In this document: positions 19,080 to 27,988 of the stretch, in pieces
How the letters are laid out: every line of letters starts with the position of its first letter
Numbering within the stretch: the first letter of the stretch is position 1
Origin: Sneathiella sedimenti
GTDB taxonomy: Bacteria > Pseudomonadota > Alphaproteobacteria > Sneathiellales > Sneathiellaceae
Assembly: GCF_017313765.1 (NCBI RefSeq)
Contig: NZ_JAFLNC010000002.1
Coordinates: 496,001 to 560,000, forward strand
DNA length: 64,000 bases
Reading direction: 5' to 3'
Translations under genes and position numbers: made by a program
Notes under the pieces: model-generated
What the model saw: the letters and a program-made list of their open reading frames with translations, nothing else
What the model was told of the DNA's origin: nothing
The model's database searches: none

Positions 19080-20242
19080 GACTTGGCAAGGCCGCTGTTG
19101 GGTTGAGTTTACTGGTTTCGGCATGTGCGGGTACGGGCCCGGTCGGTGACGTAAAACCGGGTGACGAGCCGGAGCTGACCACAGTAGAGGCCGGCCTGCG
19201 CATGAAGATGGATGAGGCGGAACGAAGTTTCGCCGCCAGTGCCTTGATTATCAAGGATCCTGAACTGCAGGACTATCTCGACGGGATTGTCTGCCGACTG
19301 GCAGAGAAAATTTGCCCGGATATCCGTCTCTATATTGTCAAAATCCCCTACTTCAACGCGTCCATGGCGCCGAATGGCGTTATGCAGGTCTGGACTGGAC
19401 TGTTGTTGCGGGCGGAAAACGAGGCGCAACTCGCGACGGTTCTCGCGCATGAATTGGCTCATTACAAAAAACGCCATTCCATCAAGATGTGGAACAGCAC
19501 CCGGAATACGACGGATTTTCTGGCCTTTTTTTCGATCGCCACGGGCGGTATCGGATATGGCTTTGTAGGCCTTGCCGCGGGTCTTGGCGCCGCCGGGTCC
19601 ATTCAGGCTTATTCGCGGGATCTGGAAAATGAAGCGGATGAAATCGGTCAGGATTACCTTTATGACGCCGGTTACGATCCGGTGGAGGCAGGCCAGCTTT
19701 GGGAGAAGATAAAAGGTGAGGCGGACGCAGGAGATCGTGAGTCTACGGCCATTTTCTTTGCGTCACACCCGCCGGCCGAGGATCGGATAGAGAATCTGAA
19801 GTCAAGAGCGGAAGCCTACCCGGCGCGCCCGCTTCAGGCGCAGCAGAGAGCTGACGAAAAGTTTCGCAAACTTGTTGATGCCCGCTGGCAAGGCTGGGTT
19901 GAGGACTTGATCGATACGGGATCATATGAAGAGACGCTGTTTGTCATCGACAATCTGGAAAAGCGGGAGTTCAGCCCGGCGGCACTTGATTTCTACCGCG
20001 GCGATGTATACCGCCGGCGGAGCAATGAGGGCGATCTCGACAAGGCGAAGGAAGCCTACCTCACGGCAGCGAAATCGCCTGAAGCACCCGCCAAAACATA
20101 TAAAAACCTTGGCCTTGTTGCCAAGCGTCAGAAGGAAGATGGCAAGGCCATCGAGTATTTCGAAATTTACCTCGCTCGCTATCCGGAAGCATCAGATCGC
20201 TTTTTGGTCGAGTCATACATCAAGCAATTGAGGCAATCATGA
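19076..20242 (+). CDS. M48 family metalloprotease lipoprotein with C-terminal TPR-like repeats
   Basis: Periplasmic zinc metalloprotease of 388 residues in the BepA/LoiP-like M48C group, which act in outer-membrane protein quality control. Lipobox cysteine C17 (LLVSAC). Zinc site H125-E-x-x-H129 in LAHELAHYKKRHS, with the third ligand in the ENEADEIGQDYLYDAGYDP motif. A Gly-rich helix (FSIATGGIGYGFVGLAAGLGAAG) follows, and TPR-like repeats near 310-380 (KEAYLTAAKSPEAPAKTYKNLGLVAKRQKEDGKAIEYFEIYLARYPEASD). It overlaps the preceding gene by four bases (ATGA) and the following one similarly, so all three are translationally coupled. Confidence 0.9.
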   Translation: MRLGKAAVGLSLLVSACAGTGPVGDVKPGDEPELTTVEAGLRMKMDEAERSFAASALIIKDPELQDYLDGIVCRLAEKICPDIRLYIVKIPYFNASMAPNGVMQVWTGLLLRAENEAQLATVLAHELAHYKKRHSIKMWNSTRNTTDFLAFFSIATGGIGYGFVGLAAGLGAAGSIQAYSRDLENEADEIGQDYLYDAGYDPVEAGQLWEKIKGEADAGDRESTAIFFASHPPAEDRIENLKSRAEAYPARPLQAQQRADEKFRKLVDARWQGWVEDLIDTGSYEETLFVIDNLEKREFSPAALDFYRGDVYRRRSNEGDLDKAKEAYLTAAKSPEAPAKTYKNLGLVAKRQKEDGKAIEYFEIYLARYPEASDRFLVESYIKQLRQS

Positions 20243-20814
20243 GACATTTTTTCATCCTGCTGCTTACCCTGACGATCGCCAGCTGCGCACCGACGTTCCA
20301 GCTCAAACAAACCGGTCATAGTTCCATGTGGAACAGCTATTCCGTGGCGACATCGGAATATATCAATGAACTGAAGACTGATAAATCCGTCATGTGGACG
20401 CAGGACGGGCCCATACTGGAAAGAGTGGAATTTTGGGCCCCGATATCGGATGGGGGGAAATTGCCATTTATCTTTATTGCCGGGAATGAGGAGCGCGCGG
20501 AAACCTTCCGTTCCGATATGACACCGGAAGAGATTGTCGAACTGGTTCGGAACGGTTTCTCCCTGACGCCGTCAACACCCACCTTCATCGGTAATCTCCA
20601 GCCGGCACCGTTCGGTAATAAGCAGGGATATATGATAGACCTCAATCTATCGTCCAAGGACGGATCGGACTTTAAGGGAAATCTCCTGTTCGCGACAATA
20701 AACGGCAAGTTAATGGCGGTCTTTTTCGCGGCCCGGGAAACGCATTACTATGAAGCACGGCGCCCTTATTTTGACAGCGTTGTCCAATCCATAAAAGTGA
20801 GCGGCGACGCTTAA
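20239..20814 (+). CDS. small lipoprotein of unknown function (third gene of lipoprotein operon)
   Basis: A 191-residue lipoprotein with signal peptide and lipobox cysteine C16 (TIASC). The mature part is mixed alpha/beta, with ISDGGKLPFIFIAGNEERAETFRSDMTPEEIVELV and repeated FxGNL-type segments (TFIGNLQPAPFG, FKGNLLFATING), ending in a helix YYEARRPYFDSVVQSIKVSG as seen in many small periplasmic proteins. I do not recognise a family. The ATG overlaps the stop of the M48 gene by four bases. A terminator follows 20 bases later, closing the operon. Confidence 0.82.
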   Translation: MRHFFILLLTLTIASCAPTFQLKQTGHSSMWNSYSVATSEYINELKTDKSVMWTQDGPILERVEFWAPISDGGKLPFIFIAGNEERAETFRSDMTPEEIVELVRNGFSLTPSTPTFIGNLQPAPFGNKQGYMIDLNLSSKDGSDFKGNLLFATINGKLMAVFFAARETHYYEARRPYFDSVVQSIKVSGDA

Positions 20815-20836
20815 TCTATTACAAGGGGCAAGCAGG

Positions 20837-20865
20837 AAAGCCGGGATTTCCCGGCTTTTCTTTTT
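20837..20865 (+). terminator. rho-independent terminator closing the lipoprotein operon
   Basis: Stem AAAGCCGGG / CCCGGCTTT (20837-20845 with 20850-20858), loop ATTT, then TCTTTTT. The core AAAGCCGGGATTTCCCGGC is the same as in the terminator at 17887. Confidence 0.9.
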
Positions 20866-20950
20866 AGGGGCGACGTTGCTTGTTTTCTGTGGTTGTATCC
20901 ATATCTGTTAGAAGCGCAGATTACACATACAGAAAATGACGGGAAATGAC

Positions 20951-21961
20951 ATGTCGACTATGAACAAGCAATATCGTCTTGCCGCACGTCCGGTGGGCGT
21001 CCCGAAAGACAGTGACTGGCAATTTGCAAGCGAAGCCCTTCCCGAAATCGGCGCCGATGAGGTGCTGGTAAAAAATCATTATGCGTCCCTCGATCCGGCC
21101 ATGCGCGGTTGGATGAATGAGGGAAGATCCTATATTCCGCCGGTCAAGATCGGCGAAGTGATGCGCGCCGGCACGGTGGGTGAGGTGGTTGCTTCCAACA
21201 GTCCGGATTTCAAGGCCGGTGATTTTGTGAGCGGGATGCTCGGCATCCAGCAATATGGCAAGGCGCTGGCGAAGGACCTGACGCGGATCGATCCCAATCT
21301 CGCGCCAATCGAAACCTATCTCGGAGGTCTCGGCATGCCGGGACTGACCGCTTATTTCGGCTTGCTCGATGTGGGCGCGGTGAAAGAAGGCGACACGGTG
21401 CTTGTTTCCGGCGCGGCCGGCGCTGTCGGCTCGGTTGTCGGGCAGATCGCCAAGATCAAGGGCGCCCGGGCCGTCGGTATCGCGGGCGGAGCCGAGAAAT
21501 GCGCCTATGTGGTCGATGACCTCGGCTTTGACGCCTGCCTCGACTACAAGTCGGAGTCCTTCCTCAAGGATCTGAAGGAACCGCTCAAGACCGGTGTCGA
21601 TGTCTACTTCGATAATGTTGGTGGCGAGATCCTGGATATCGCGCTGGCGCGCATCAATCGCCACGCGCGGATCGTGATTTGCGGCGCCATCTCGCAATAT
21701 AACAATACGACGCCCATGCGCGGCCCGCAGAACTATATCAATCTGCTGGTGCATCATGCCCGCATGGAAGGCTTCGTCGTCTTCGACTATATCAAGCGCT
21801 ATGGCGAAGGGGTCCAGGAACTGGCGAAATGGTATTCCGAAGGCAAACTCAAGTTCCGCACCCAGGAAGAGACCGGCATTGAAAATTTCCCCTCGGTTCT
21901 TTTGAAACTGTTCAAGGGCGAAAATACCGGAAAATTAGTCCTGAAGCTCCTAGACGACTGA
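20951..21961 (+). CDS. NADP-dependent medium-chain reductase (prostaglandin reductase/2-alkenal reductase group)
   Basis: Zinc-free MDR-superfamily enzyme of 336 residues. The cofactor loop VSGAAGAVGSVVGQIAKIKGARAVGIAGGAEKC and the motif YFDNVGGEILDIAL are typical of leukotriene B4 dehydrogenase-like alkenal/one reductases; MRGWMNEGRSYIPPVKIGEVMRAGTVGEVV in the N-terminal GroES-like half supports this. These enzymes reduce alpha,beta-unsaturated carbonyls with NADPH. I choose the ATG at 20951 because GGGA lies six bases upstream; the ATG at 20936 lacks a site. It follows the lipoprotein terminator and is a separate transcription unit. Confidence 0.9.
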   Translation: MSTMNKQYRLAARPVGVPKDSDWQFASEALPEIGADEVLVKNHYASLDPAMRGWMNEGRSYIPPVKIGEVMRAGTVGEVVASNSPDFKAGDFVSGMLGIQQYGKALAKDLTRIDPNLAPIETYLGGLGMPGLTAYFGLLDVGAVKEGDTVLVSGAAGAVGSVVGQIAKIKGARAVGIAGGAEKCAYVVDDLGFDACLDYKSESFLKDLKEPLKTGVDVYFDNVGGEILDIALARINRHARIVICGAISQYNNTTPMRGPQNYINLLVHHARMEGFVVFDYIKRYGEGVQELAKWYSEGKLKFRTQEETGIENFPSVLLKLFKGENTGKLVLKLLDD

Positions 21962-22069
21962 CAAAAAAGAGTTTTTACACTATGATAGAGGTGTCGTCGA
22001 TTTCCGGCGGCACCTTTTCTCTATAAGCTGTTCCAGAGATGTTGCGTCGCGTAGTATGAAAGTTGGTTG

Positions 22070-23305
22070 ATGGAGTCACTCGAGCTAATCCTCATATTGG
22101 TATCCTTCCTTTTCCTGATCGGTTGTCTGCTGACACCCGTCGCCGACCGGTTGGGCGCGCCATTCCTGCTTCTTTTCCTCTGTATCGGCATGCTTATGGG
22201 CGAGGATGGCATCGGCGGGGTTAGCTTCGATGATTTCAACCTTGCCTACAGTATCGGGTCCATCGCGCTTGCCCTGATCCTTTTTTCCGGCGGTCTCGAT
22301 ACCAGCCGGGAGATCTTCCGAAAAGCGGCCGCACCCGCAATGGCTCTGGCCACTTTTGGGGTGGTGGCTACCACGGTCATTGTCGGCGTCCTGATCCATG
22401 TCCTCTTTGATTTGCCGATGGCCATTGCCCTGCTGTTGGGCGCGGTGGTCGGCTCGACCGATGCGGCGGCGACCTTCCTTCTGCTCAGGCAGCGAAATAT
22501 CAAGCTGAAAAACGGTCTTGGCGAAACCCTGATGGTGGAGGCGGGGATCAACGATCCGATGGCTATCTTCCTGACCATTACCATGGTGGCGATCGTTGAT
22601 AACGACCTGCCGATCGATCTGCCGACGCTGATCAGTTTTCTGCCGGAACTTGCCCGGCAACTCGGCTTTGGTCTTGTCGCGGGCATTATCGGCGGCTTCG
22701 TAACGGCGTTCCTGATCAACCGGGTCAAGATGCCGGTCAGTCTGTTCGCCCCCTTCGCCATGGCGGCGGCCCTGTTGCTGTTCAACCTGACTGCCCTTGG
22801 CGGCGGAAGCGGGTTCCTCGCTGTCTATATCTGCGGCGCCGTCCTGCGTGACCGGATGACCCACCAGACCGAGCGGGTGCGGCAGTTCCATGATGGTCTT
22901 TCCTGGATATGCCAGATCGTCCTCTTCCTGATGCTGGGGCTGCTTGTCTCGCCGACCGAGGTTCTGTCCCAGGTTCCACTCGGGCTGGGCGTTGCCGCCC
23001 TGTTGATTTTCGTTGCCCGGCCGCTGGCGACGACCCTCTCGCTGACACCGTTCGGCGTCGGTTGGCGTCAGCAAATGTTCGTTGGCTGGGTGGGGCTACG
23101 TGGTGCCGTGCCGATTTTCCTCGCCATTATTCCGGTGATCAGCCCGGGCCCGCTCAGTACAGGCTTTTTTGACGTGGTTTTCGTGGTGGTGGTTACCTCG
23201 CTCTTGCTGCAGGGCTGGACGCTCTCGCTCGTAGCGGGCTGGCTTGGCCTTGTCGCGGAGACGGAGGAGGAACCATCGCAGTCTCTCAGCGAAGGCAAGG
23301 ATTGA
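22070..23305 (+). CDS. potassium/proton antiporter, CPA1/NhaP2 type
   Basis: Inner-membrane cation/proton exchanger of about 411 residues. The Na_H_Exchanger pattern is clear: about 12 membrane helices and the conserved ALILFSGGLDTSREIFRKAAAPA, GAVVGSTDAAATFLLLRQRNIKLKNGLGETLMVEAGINDPMAIFLTI (with the ion-binding ND pair), and GLRGAVPIFLAIIPV. NhaP2 proteins usually carry a C-terminal cytosolic TrkA_C-like regulatory domain of about 180 residues; this protein ends after the membrane part (acidic tail AETEEEPSQSLSEGKD), so gating differs. ATG 22070 is used; a TTG directly before it would add one codon only. Confidence 0.88.
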   Translation: MESLELILILVSFLFLIGCLLTPVADRLGAPFLLLFLCIGMLMGEDGIGGVSFDDFNLAYSIGSIALALILFSGGLDTSREIFRKAAAPAMALATFGVVATTVIVGVLIHVLFDLPMAIALLLGAVVGSTDAAATFLLLRQRNIKLKNGLGETLMVEAGINDPMAIFLTITMVAIVDNDLPIDLPTLISFLPELARQLGFGLVAGIIGGFVTAFLINRVKMPVSLFAPFAMAAALLLFNLTALGGGSGFLAVYICGAVLRDRMTHQTERVRQFHDGLSWICQIVLFLMLGLLVSPTEVLSQVPLGLGVAALLIFVARPLATTLSLTPFGVGWRQQMFVGWVGLRGAVPIFLAIIPVISPGPLSTGFFDVVFVVVVTSLLLQGWTLSLVAGWLGLVAETEEEPSQSLSEGKD

Positions 23306-23419
23306 TTTTTACCGGAAAAAGCCTTATTTAGGCGCGAGCCCGCGACGAGGAATTTCCCACCGCTGGCTCTTTTTTTAATCCCGTGGCGGGCCGATCCCGC
23401 GCGGGGATCAGGATATATC

Positions 23420-25009
23420 ATGACGATGCTGGAAGAACGGGTCGCCAACCGGCGGACCTTCGCGATTATTGCCCATCCCGACGCGGGCAAGACGACATTG
23501 ACCGAGAAGCTGCTGTTGTTCGGTGGTGCCATTCAGCTTGCCGGTGCGGTAAAGACGCGCGGTGAACAGCGGCGCGCACGCTCAGACTGGATGAAGGTGG
23601 AGCGTGAGAGGGGCATTTCCGTTGCCTCCTCCGTCATGACATTTGATTACCGCGATAAAACCTTCAACCTGCTCGACACCCCGGGCCATGAGGATTTCAG
23701 CGAGGATACCTACCGCACGCTGACCGCGGTCGACAGCGCCGTCATGGTGCTCGACGGCGCGAAGGGTATTGAAAGCCAGACCCGCAAGCTGTTCGAGGTG
23801 TGTCGCCTGCGGGATATGCCGATCACCACCTTTATCAACAAGTTCGACCGTGAGGCGCTGGACCCGTTCGACCTTCTGGATGATATCGAGCAGACGCTGG
23901 CGCTGGACGTTGTTCCGGCAAGCTGGCCCATCGGCATGGGCCGGAATTTCCTCGGATGCTATGATCTCTTTAATGACCGGCTGGTACTGGTTTCCAAGGG
24001 CAAGGAAAACCATCTTGACGACGGGGTGACCTGTAACGGCCTCGATGACCCGAAACTTGATGAACTGCTCCCCGCCGCGGATGTCGCCAAGTTGCGCGAG
24101 GATATCGAGATGGTGCGCGGCCTCTGCCCGGAATTCGATATGCAGGCCTTTCTGGAAGGGACCATGACCCCGGTCTATTTCGGCAGTGCCATCAATAACT
24201 TTGGTGTGGAAACCCTGCTGAACGGGCTTACCGAAGCGGCGCCGAGCCCCCGGGCGGCTCCTTCTGCAGGGCGGGCGATTTCCCCGCTTGAGAGCAAGGT
24301 CAGCGGCTTTATTTTCAAGATCCAGGCGAATATGGATCCCAAGCATCGCGACCGCATTGCCTTCATGCGGCTGGTGTCCGGCCATTTCAAGCGCGGCGCG
24401 AAACTGAAGCATGTGCGCAGTGACAAGATCATGAATATCCATAACCCGGTATTGTTCCTTGCGCAGGACCGGGAACTCGCGGAGGAAGCCTGGCCCGGTG
24501 ATATCATCGGAATCCCGAACCACGGAAACCTGCGCATTGGTGACGCCCTGACGGAGGGCGAGGAAATCCGCTTTACCGGCATCCCGAGCTTCGCGCCGGA
24601 ACTGCTCCAGAAAGTGCGCCCCGTCGATCCGATGCGGGCAAAACATCTGGGACGGGCCCTTATCCAGCTCGCGGAGGAGGGGGCAGCCCGTACCTTCAAG
24701 ACGCGCATGGGTTCCGAGTGGGTGGTCGGTGTTGTCGGTGCGCTGCAGTTTGAGGTGCTGGCGGACCGTATCCGGACGGAGTATGATATCCCGGTTAACT
24801 TCCAGCAGACCGAGCTGTATACCGCGCGCTGGGTCGAATGTGATGATCCACGGGAGATGAAAAAATTCCTTGATGGCAACCAGGCGTCCCTCGCCGAGGA
24901 TCACGACGATGCGCCGGTCTTCCTCGCCCGGAACAGCTGGCATCTGGAGCGGGCCGAGAAAGACTGGCCGAAAATCAAGTTTCTGAAGACGAAAGAACAG
25001 TCCGCGTAA
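23420..25009 (+). CDS. prfC: peptide chain release factor 3
   Basis: Translational GTPase that removes RF1/RF2 from the ribosome after termination. The 529-residue length is standard. G1 HPDAGKTTLTEKLL is at 19-32, the switch-I region has KVERERGISVASSVMTF, G3 DTPGHEDF, G4 NKFDRE, and the C-terminal MGSEWVVGVVGALQFEVLADRIRTEYDIP is specific to RF3. ATG 23420 is preceded by AGGA eight bases upstream. It precedes yajQ by 28 bases, so these two may be co-transcribed. Confidence 0.97.
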   Translation: MTMLEERVANRRTFAIIAHPDAGKTTLTEKLLLFGGAIQLAGAVKTRGEQRRARSDWMKVERERGISVASSVMTFDYRDKTFNLLDTPGHEDFSEDTYRTLTAVDSAVMVLDGAKGIESQTRKLFEVCRLRDMPITTFINKFDREALDPFDLLDDIEQTLALDVVPASWPIGMGRNFLGCYDLFNDRLVLVSKGKENHLDDGVTCNGLDDPKLDELLPAADVAKLREDIEMVRGLCPEFDMQAFLEGTMTPVYFGSAINNFGVETLLNGLTEAAPSPRAAPSAGRAISPLESKVSGFIFKIQANMDPKHRDRIAFMRLVSGHFKRGAKLKHVRSDKIMNIHNPVLFLAQDRELAEEAWPGDIIGIPNHGNLRIGDALTEGEEIRFTGIPSFAPELLQKVRPVDPMRAKHLGRALIQLAEEGAARTFKTRMGSEWVVGVVGALQFEVLADRIRTEYDIPVNFQQTELYTARWVECDDPREMKKFLDGNQASLAEDHDDAPVFLARNSWHLERAEKDWPKIKFLKTKEQSA

Positions 25010-25037
25010 ACTCACGCGGTAATGAAGGAGAGACCCC

Positions 25038-25523
25038 ATGCCCTCATTTGATATTGTGTCGAAAACCGATATGGCGGAAGTCGATAACGCGCTGAACAAC
25101 ATCCGCCGGGAAATCGAGACCCGGTATGATTTCAAAGGCAGCCATTGCACGATCGAGCGGGCGGAGCAGGCCATCACCATCCATGCGGATGATGACCTCA
25201 AGCTGAAACAGATGCATGAACTGCTGGCGGCGCATCTGACCCGCCGCAAGGTCGACGCCGGGGTTCTCGATTACCAGACGCCGGAGAAGTCAGCCGGGCA
25301 GAGCGTGCGACAGGTGGTTGTCGTCCGTCAGGGGATCGACAAGGATCTGGCAAAGAAGCTGGTAAAGGAGATCAAGGGCTCCAAGATCAAGGTCCAGGTT
25401 TCAATTCAGGGGGATGAACTGCGCGTTACCGGCAAGAAGCGTGACGATCTTCAGGAAACCATCGCCTTCTGCAAGGGGCTCAAGCAGGAACTTCCCCTGC
25501 AGTATGTGAATTTCCGCGACTAG
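25038..25523 (+). CDS. YajQ family cyclic-di-GMP/nucleotide-binding protein
   Basis: A 161-residue member of the UPF0234/YajQ family, matching along its full length: [40 protein letters not shown] at the start and [31 protein letters not shown]...[17 protein letters not shown] at the end. Family members bind RNA or nucleotides, and one Xanthomonas homolog binds c-di-GMP; the ligand here is unknown. A ribosome site (AAGGAGAGA) precedes the ATG. It follows prfC by 28 bases. Confidence 0.92.
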   Translation: [161 protein letters not shown]

Positions 25524-25534
25524 GACAGGGGCGC

Positions 25535-26050
25535 TTACAGCGTACCCTTGCCGCCGAAATTGCGAAGCTCGATATTCGGTGGCCCACTGTCATGGACGCG
25601 CATGATGGCAATCTCGCCATATATGTTGGGTTCGCGATCGCGGCCGCCAAGCTGCCCGTAGATGCTCTGCAGGTTATCCGTATTGCCGACCCACATCACC
25701 GTCTTGCCGGGATTTTCCTTGATCAGCCGTTCGGCGACATTACTGACATCAATCACCCGGAGCTCGATCCCGCGCTGCTCGATCAGCGGCTTGACTGTAT
25801 CGAGATTGCGCTTCTTGTCGGGGCTATAGATCACGTCGATATCAAGGTCGGCAACGGCGGCGGGCAGGGCCAAAGCACGTGCCTTGCCTTTTTCATTGAG
25901 CTCGGTATGAAGCGGTGTTCGATCCGCATGGCGGAGGAGAATGATCGTCGTTGTCGTGCCCGGCGGTGAATTATAGGTGCTGCAGGCCGCCAAAAACCCC
26001 AGACAGATGGTGGTCAGTCCAAGAATAACTACTCTGCGTCCGATATTCAT
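25535..26050 (-). CDS. histidine-phosphatase fold lipoprotein, probably inactive
   Basis: A 171-residue exported protein with a signal peptide and a lipobox cysteine C23 (LGFLAAC). The phosphoglycerate-mutase fold is seen from LLRHADRTPL (R40, H41 of the RHG-like motif, here RHA), through IYSPDKKRNLDTVKPL with R81 in place of the second active-site Arg. The second catalytic histidine is expected in VGHS but reads VGNT (N123), so phosphohydrolase activity is doubtful. It is transcribed with the MBL-fold gene upstream on the same strand (20-base gap). Such lipidated, catalytically poor family members may act as binding proteins. Confidence 0.82.
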   Translation of the reverse strand: MNIGRRVVILGLTTICLGFLAACSTYNSPPGTTTTIILLRHADRTPLHTELNEKGKARALALPAAVADLDIDVIYSPDKKRNLDTVKPLIEQRGIELRVIDVSNVAERLIKENPGKTVMWVGNTDNLQSIYGQLGGRDREPNIYGEIAIMRVHDSGPPNIELRNFGGKGTL

Positions 26051-26070
26051 ATTTCCCCCCTCTTTATTAT

Positions 26071-26967
26071 CTACTTCAAGGCATAGAGTGCCGTGACCGT
26101 CGCGTCCCCCCCAGCATCAATCTCGCCACTCTCGACCATATGCAGGATATGGGCATAGACCGACCGGGCGGCGGCCGGATGCAGGTTCTCCGGCACATCG
26201 ATATACATTCTTTTGACCATGTCGGGGATGGTCATCGGGCCGGAGCCCAGGCAGCTGCGGATCTGATCCATGCGTTCCTGCCGATGGGCGATCAGCGCCT
26301 CGACAAAAGGTTTCGTGTCCGTAATCGCGGGGCCATGGGTCGGCCAGTAGGTGTGGTAATCAAAGTCCAGCAGCTTCTCGAGACTGCGCATATAGGCGCT
26401 CATATTGCCGTCAGGCGGGGAGACAACCGTCGTCGACCAGCCCATTACATGATCGCCGGTAAAGAGGGTGTTTTCCTCCCGCAGGCCAAAGCAGACATGG
26501 TTGGAAAGATGTCCCGGGGTATGAATGGCATCAACCGTCCAGCCATTGCCGAGGATTACGTCGCCGTCTTCCAGCTTTACATCGGGGACAAAGTCGGTAT
26601 CGCCGCCTTCCTCAATCTTGAAGTCGGACACACCGCCGCCATGTGGGCCAAATCCATATGTTTTGGCGCCGGTGAGTTGTTTCAGGGGTTCTGCGGCCGG
26701 CGAATGGTCATGATGGGTATGGGTGATCAGGATATGGGTGACCATCTCGCCCTTGAGGGCCGCCATCAGCGCGCCGACATGGGCGCCGTCGAGCGGGCCG
26801 GGATCAACCACAGCCACTTCGCCCTTGCCAATGATATAGGTGCCGGTGCCGTGAAAGGTAAAGGCGCTCGGGTTCTTGGCGATCACCCGGCGGATAAGCG
26901 GGCTGAGGCTTTCCGCCACGCCATATTCAAACTCCAAGTCTTTTTTGAAGGGGACCTTAACTGCCAT
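26071..26967 (-). CDS. MBL-fold metallo-hydrolase (LACTB2-like)
   Basis: A 298-residue protein with the metallo-beta-lactamase fold and the metal-binding set H83-x-H85-x-D87-H88 (THTHHDHSP), followed by a bridging Asp/His region in VDAIHTPGHLSNHVCF and GDHVMGW. The C-terminal part (SCLGSGPMTIPDMVKRMYIDVPENLHPAAARSVYAHILHMVESGEI) is the LACTB2/glyoxalase-II-like winged helix. Family members act as endoribonuclease or thioester hydrolases; which applies here is not visible. It starts the pair with the histidine-phosphatase lipoprotein. Confidence 0.88.
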   Translation of the reverse strand: MAVKVPFKKDLEFEYGVAESLSPLIRRVIAKNPSAFTFHGTGTYIIGKGEVAVVDPGPLDGAHVGALMAALKGEMVTHILITHTHHDHSPAAEPLKQLTGAKTYGFGPHGGGVSDFKIEEGGDTDFVPDVKLEDGDVILGNGWTVDAIHTPGHLSNHVCFGLREENTLFTGDHVMGWSTTVVSPPDGNMSAYMRSLEKLLDFDYHTYWPTHGPAITDTKPFVEALIAHRQERMDQIRSCLGSGPMTIPDMVKRMYIDVPENLHPAAARSVYAHILHMVESGEIDAGGDATVTALYALK

Positions 26968-27221
26968 ATTCCTGCTTTCCGGTTTTTAGGTAATTGTACT
27001 GATAAGAACCCGAGCGGCAACAGGAAGTTTCGTGAATTTTTCCCGGGTCTGGAATCGACCGGAAAACCGCGCCTGTCTGCTTGTTACGAAGGCCGTATTT
27101 TCAGAATCCCAAGGCCCGGAGAGTCCAACATGTATCGCAATATCCGAGTTTCCTTGTGGCCGCGCCCATTACCATACGCCTACTGCCGGCATTTACAAGG
27201 ATATCAAGCATGAGCAGTCAA

Positions 27222-27659
27222 TCACCTGTTTTTGATGGCTATCTCGATCCTGGCGTGAATATAGTTTTCTGCCTCCGTCATATTTTCACAATACACCGTG
27301 TGTGATTCCAAAGTTTTCAGCTTGGCAACCGCACGCGCGAGTTTGAGAATATTTTCATATCCCGACTCTCTTGTGATAATGGCCCCGTAAATACGCTTGA
27401 TCCCCGCCTCCAGAAGAATATCGCTGATGGTGATCATGTCGTCATAGGAAAAATCGTCCTCATGCCCGCGCTGATTATCGAGAATGATGAAATAGTCCGA
27501 GGAGGGATTGGTTTTGAGCGTCAAATAGTAAAAGGGGACGCGATGAGCGCGGTTGATCGGTCCGGTCACTTTCATGACATGGATATGCTCGCCGTTATAT
27601 TTCCATGTTTCATGGTTAATATTGGCGAACGAGCCGGAGGAGATCAGTTGCCCTTTCAT
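27222..27659 (-). CDS. STAS-like/SpoIIAA-like protein of unknown function (paralog 1)
   Basis: A 145-residue cytoplasmic protein with no signal or membrane helix. It aligns end to end with the gene at 27989: shared patterns include SGSFxNIxxET near residue 8, GExxHxxxxxGPxNRxxRxPxxxxTL, FxILDNxRG near residue 62, and ANKLKxLE/AE-YIxx at the end. The alternating beta/alpha pattern with a conserved Asn-rich DNQRG turn resembles the STAS/SpoIIAA fold, but I could not confirm family membership. Paralogs separated by 330 bases, same strand. Their closeness to the signalling operon at 28663 suggests a partner role; no direct evidence. Confidence 0.75.
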   Translation of the reverse strand: MKGQLISSGSFANINHETWKYNGEHIHVMKVTGPINRAHRVPFYYLTLKTNPSSDYFIILDNQRGHEDDFSYDDMITISDILLEAGIKRIYGAIITRESGYENILKLARAVAKLKTLESHTVYCENMTEAENYIHARIEIAIKNR

Positions 27660-27988
27660 TTAAATTTCTGCTTTAGCCAATTATATATAAGTAAAAATAT
27701 CCCAGACAGCATATGTATGTGCCCGGAAGAAGCAATTCTTGAATGAATATTTATTGAGCGGTGTTTTTATTGCCGCTTGCCGGAGTTTTGTTCGTGTATC
27801 GTTTTGCCCTTGCCTGCTGCTTTCCGGATATCGGTAATAAAGACATTCTGAAACAACCCCCTTCCATAAGAACGGGCTGTTTCCTTAATTGGCGATGGTT
27901 CTTATTGAAACGGAACGGGAGACCGCCGATCCAAGGGTAAAAACAAAGCCTCGCCGAATATCCTTGCGGTTACAGGGCGCAATATCGG
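27660..27988. other. 329-base spacer between the two STAS-like genes
   Basis: No convincing gene. It holds an 8-base inverted repeat ATAAGAAC (27866-27873) / GTTCTTAT (27898-27905) with a 24-base interval and otherwise unremarkable AT-rich DNA that probably contains the promoter of the 27222 gene. Confidence 0.4.
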
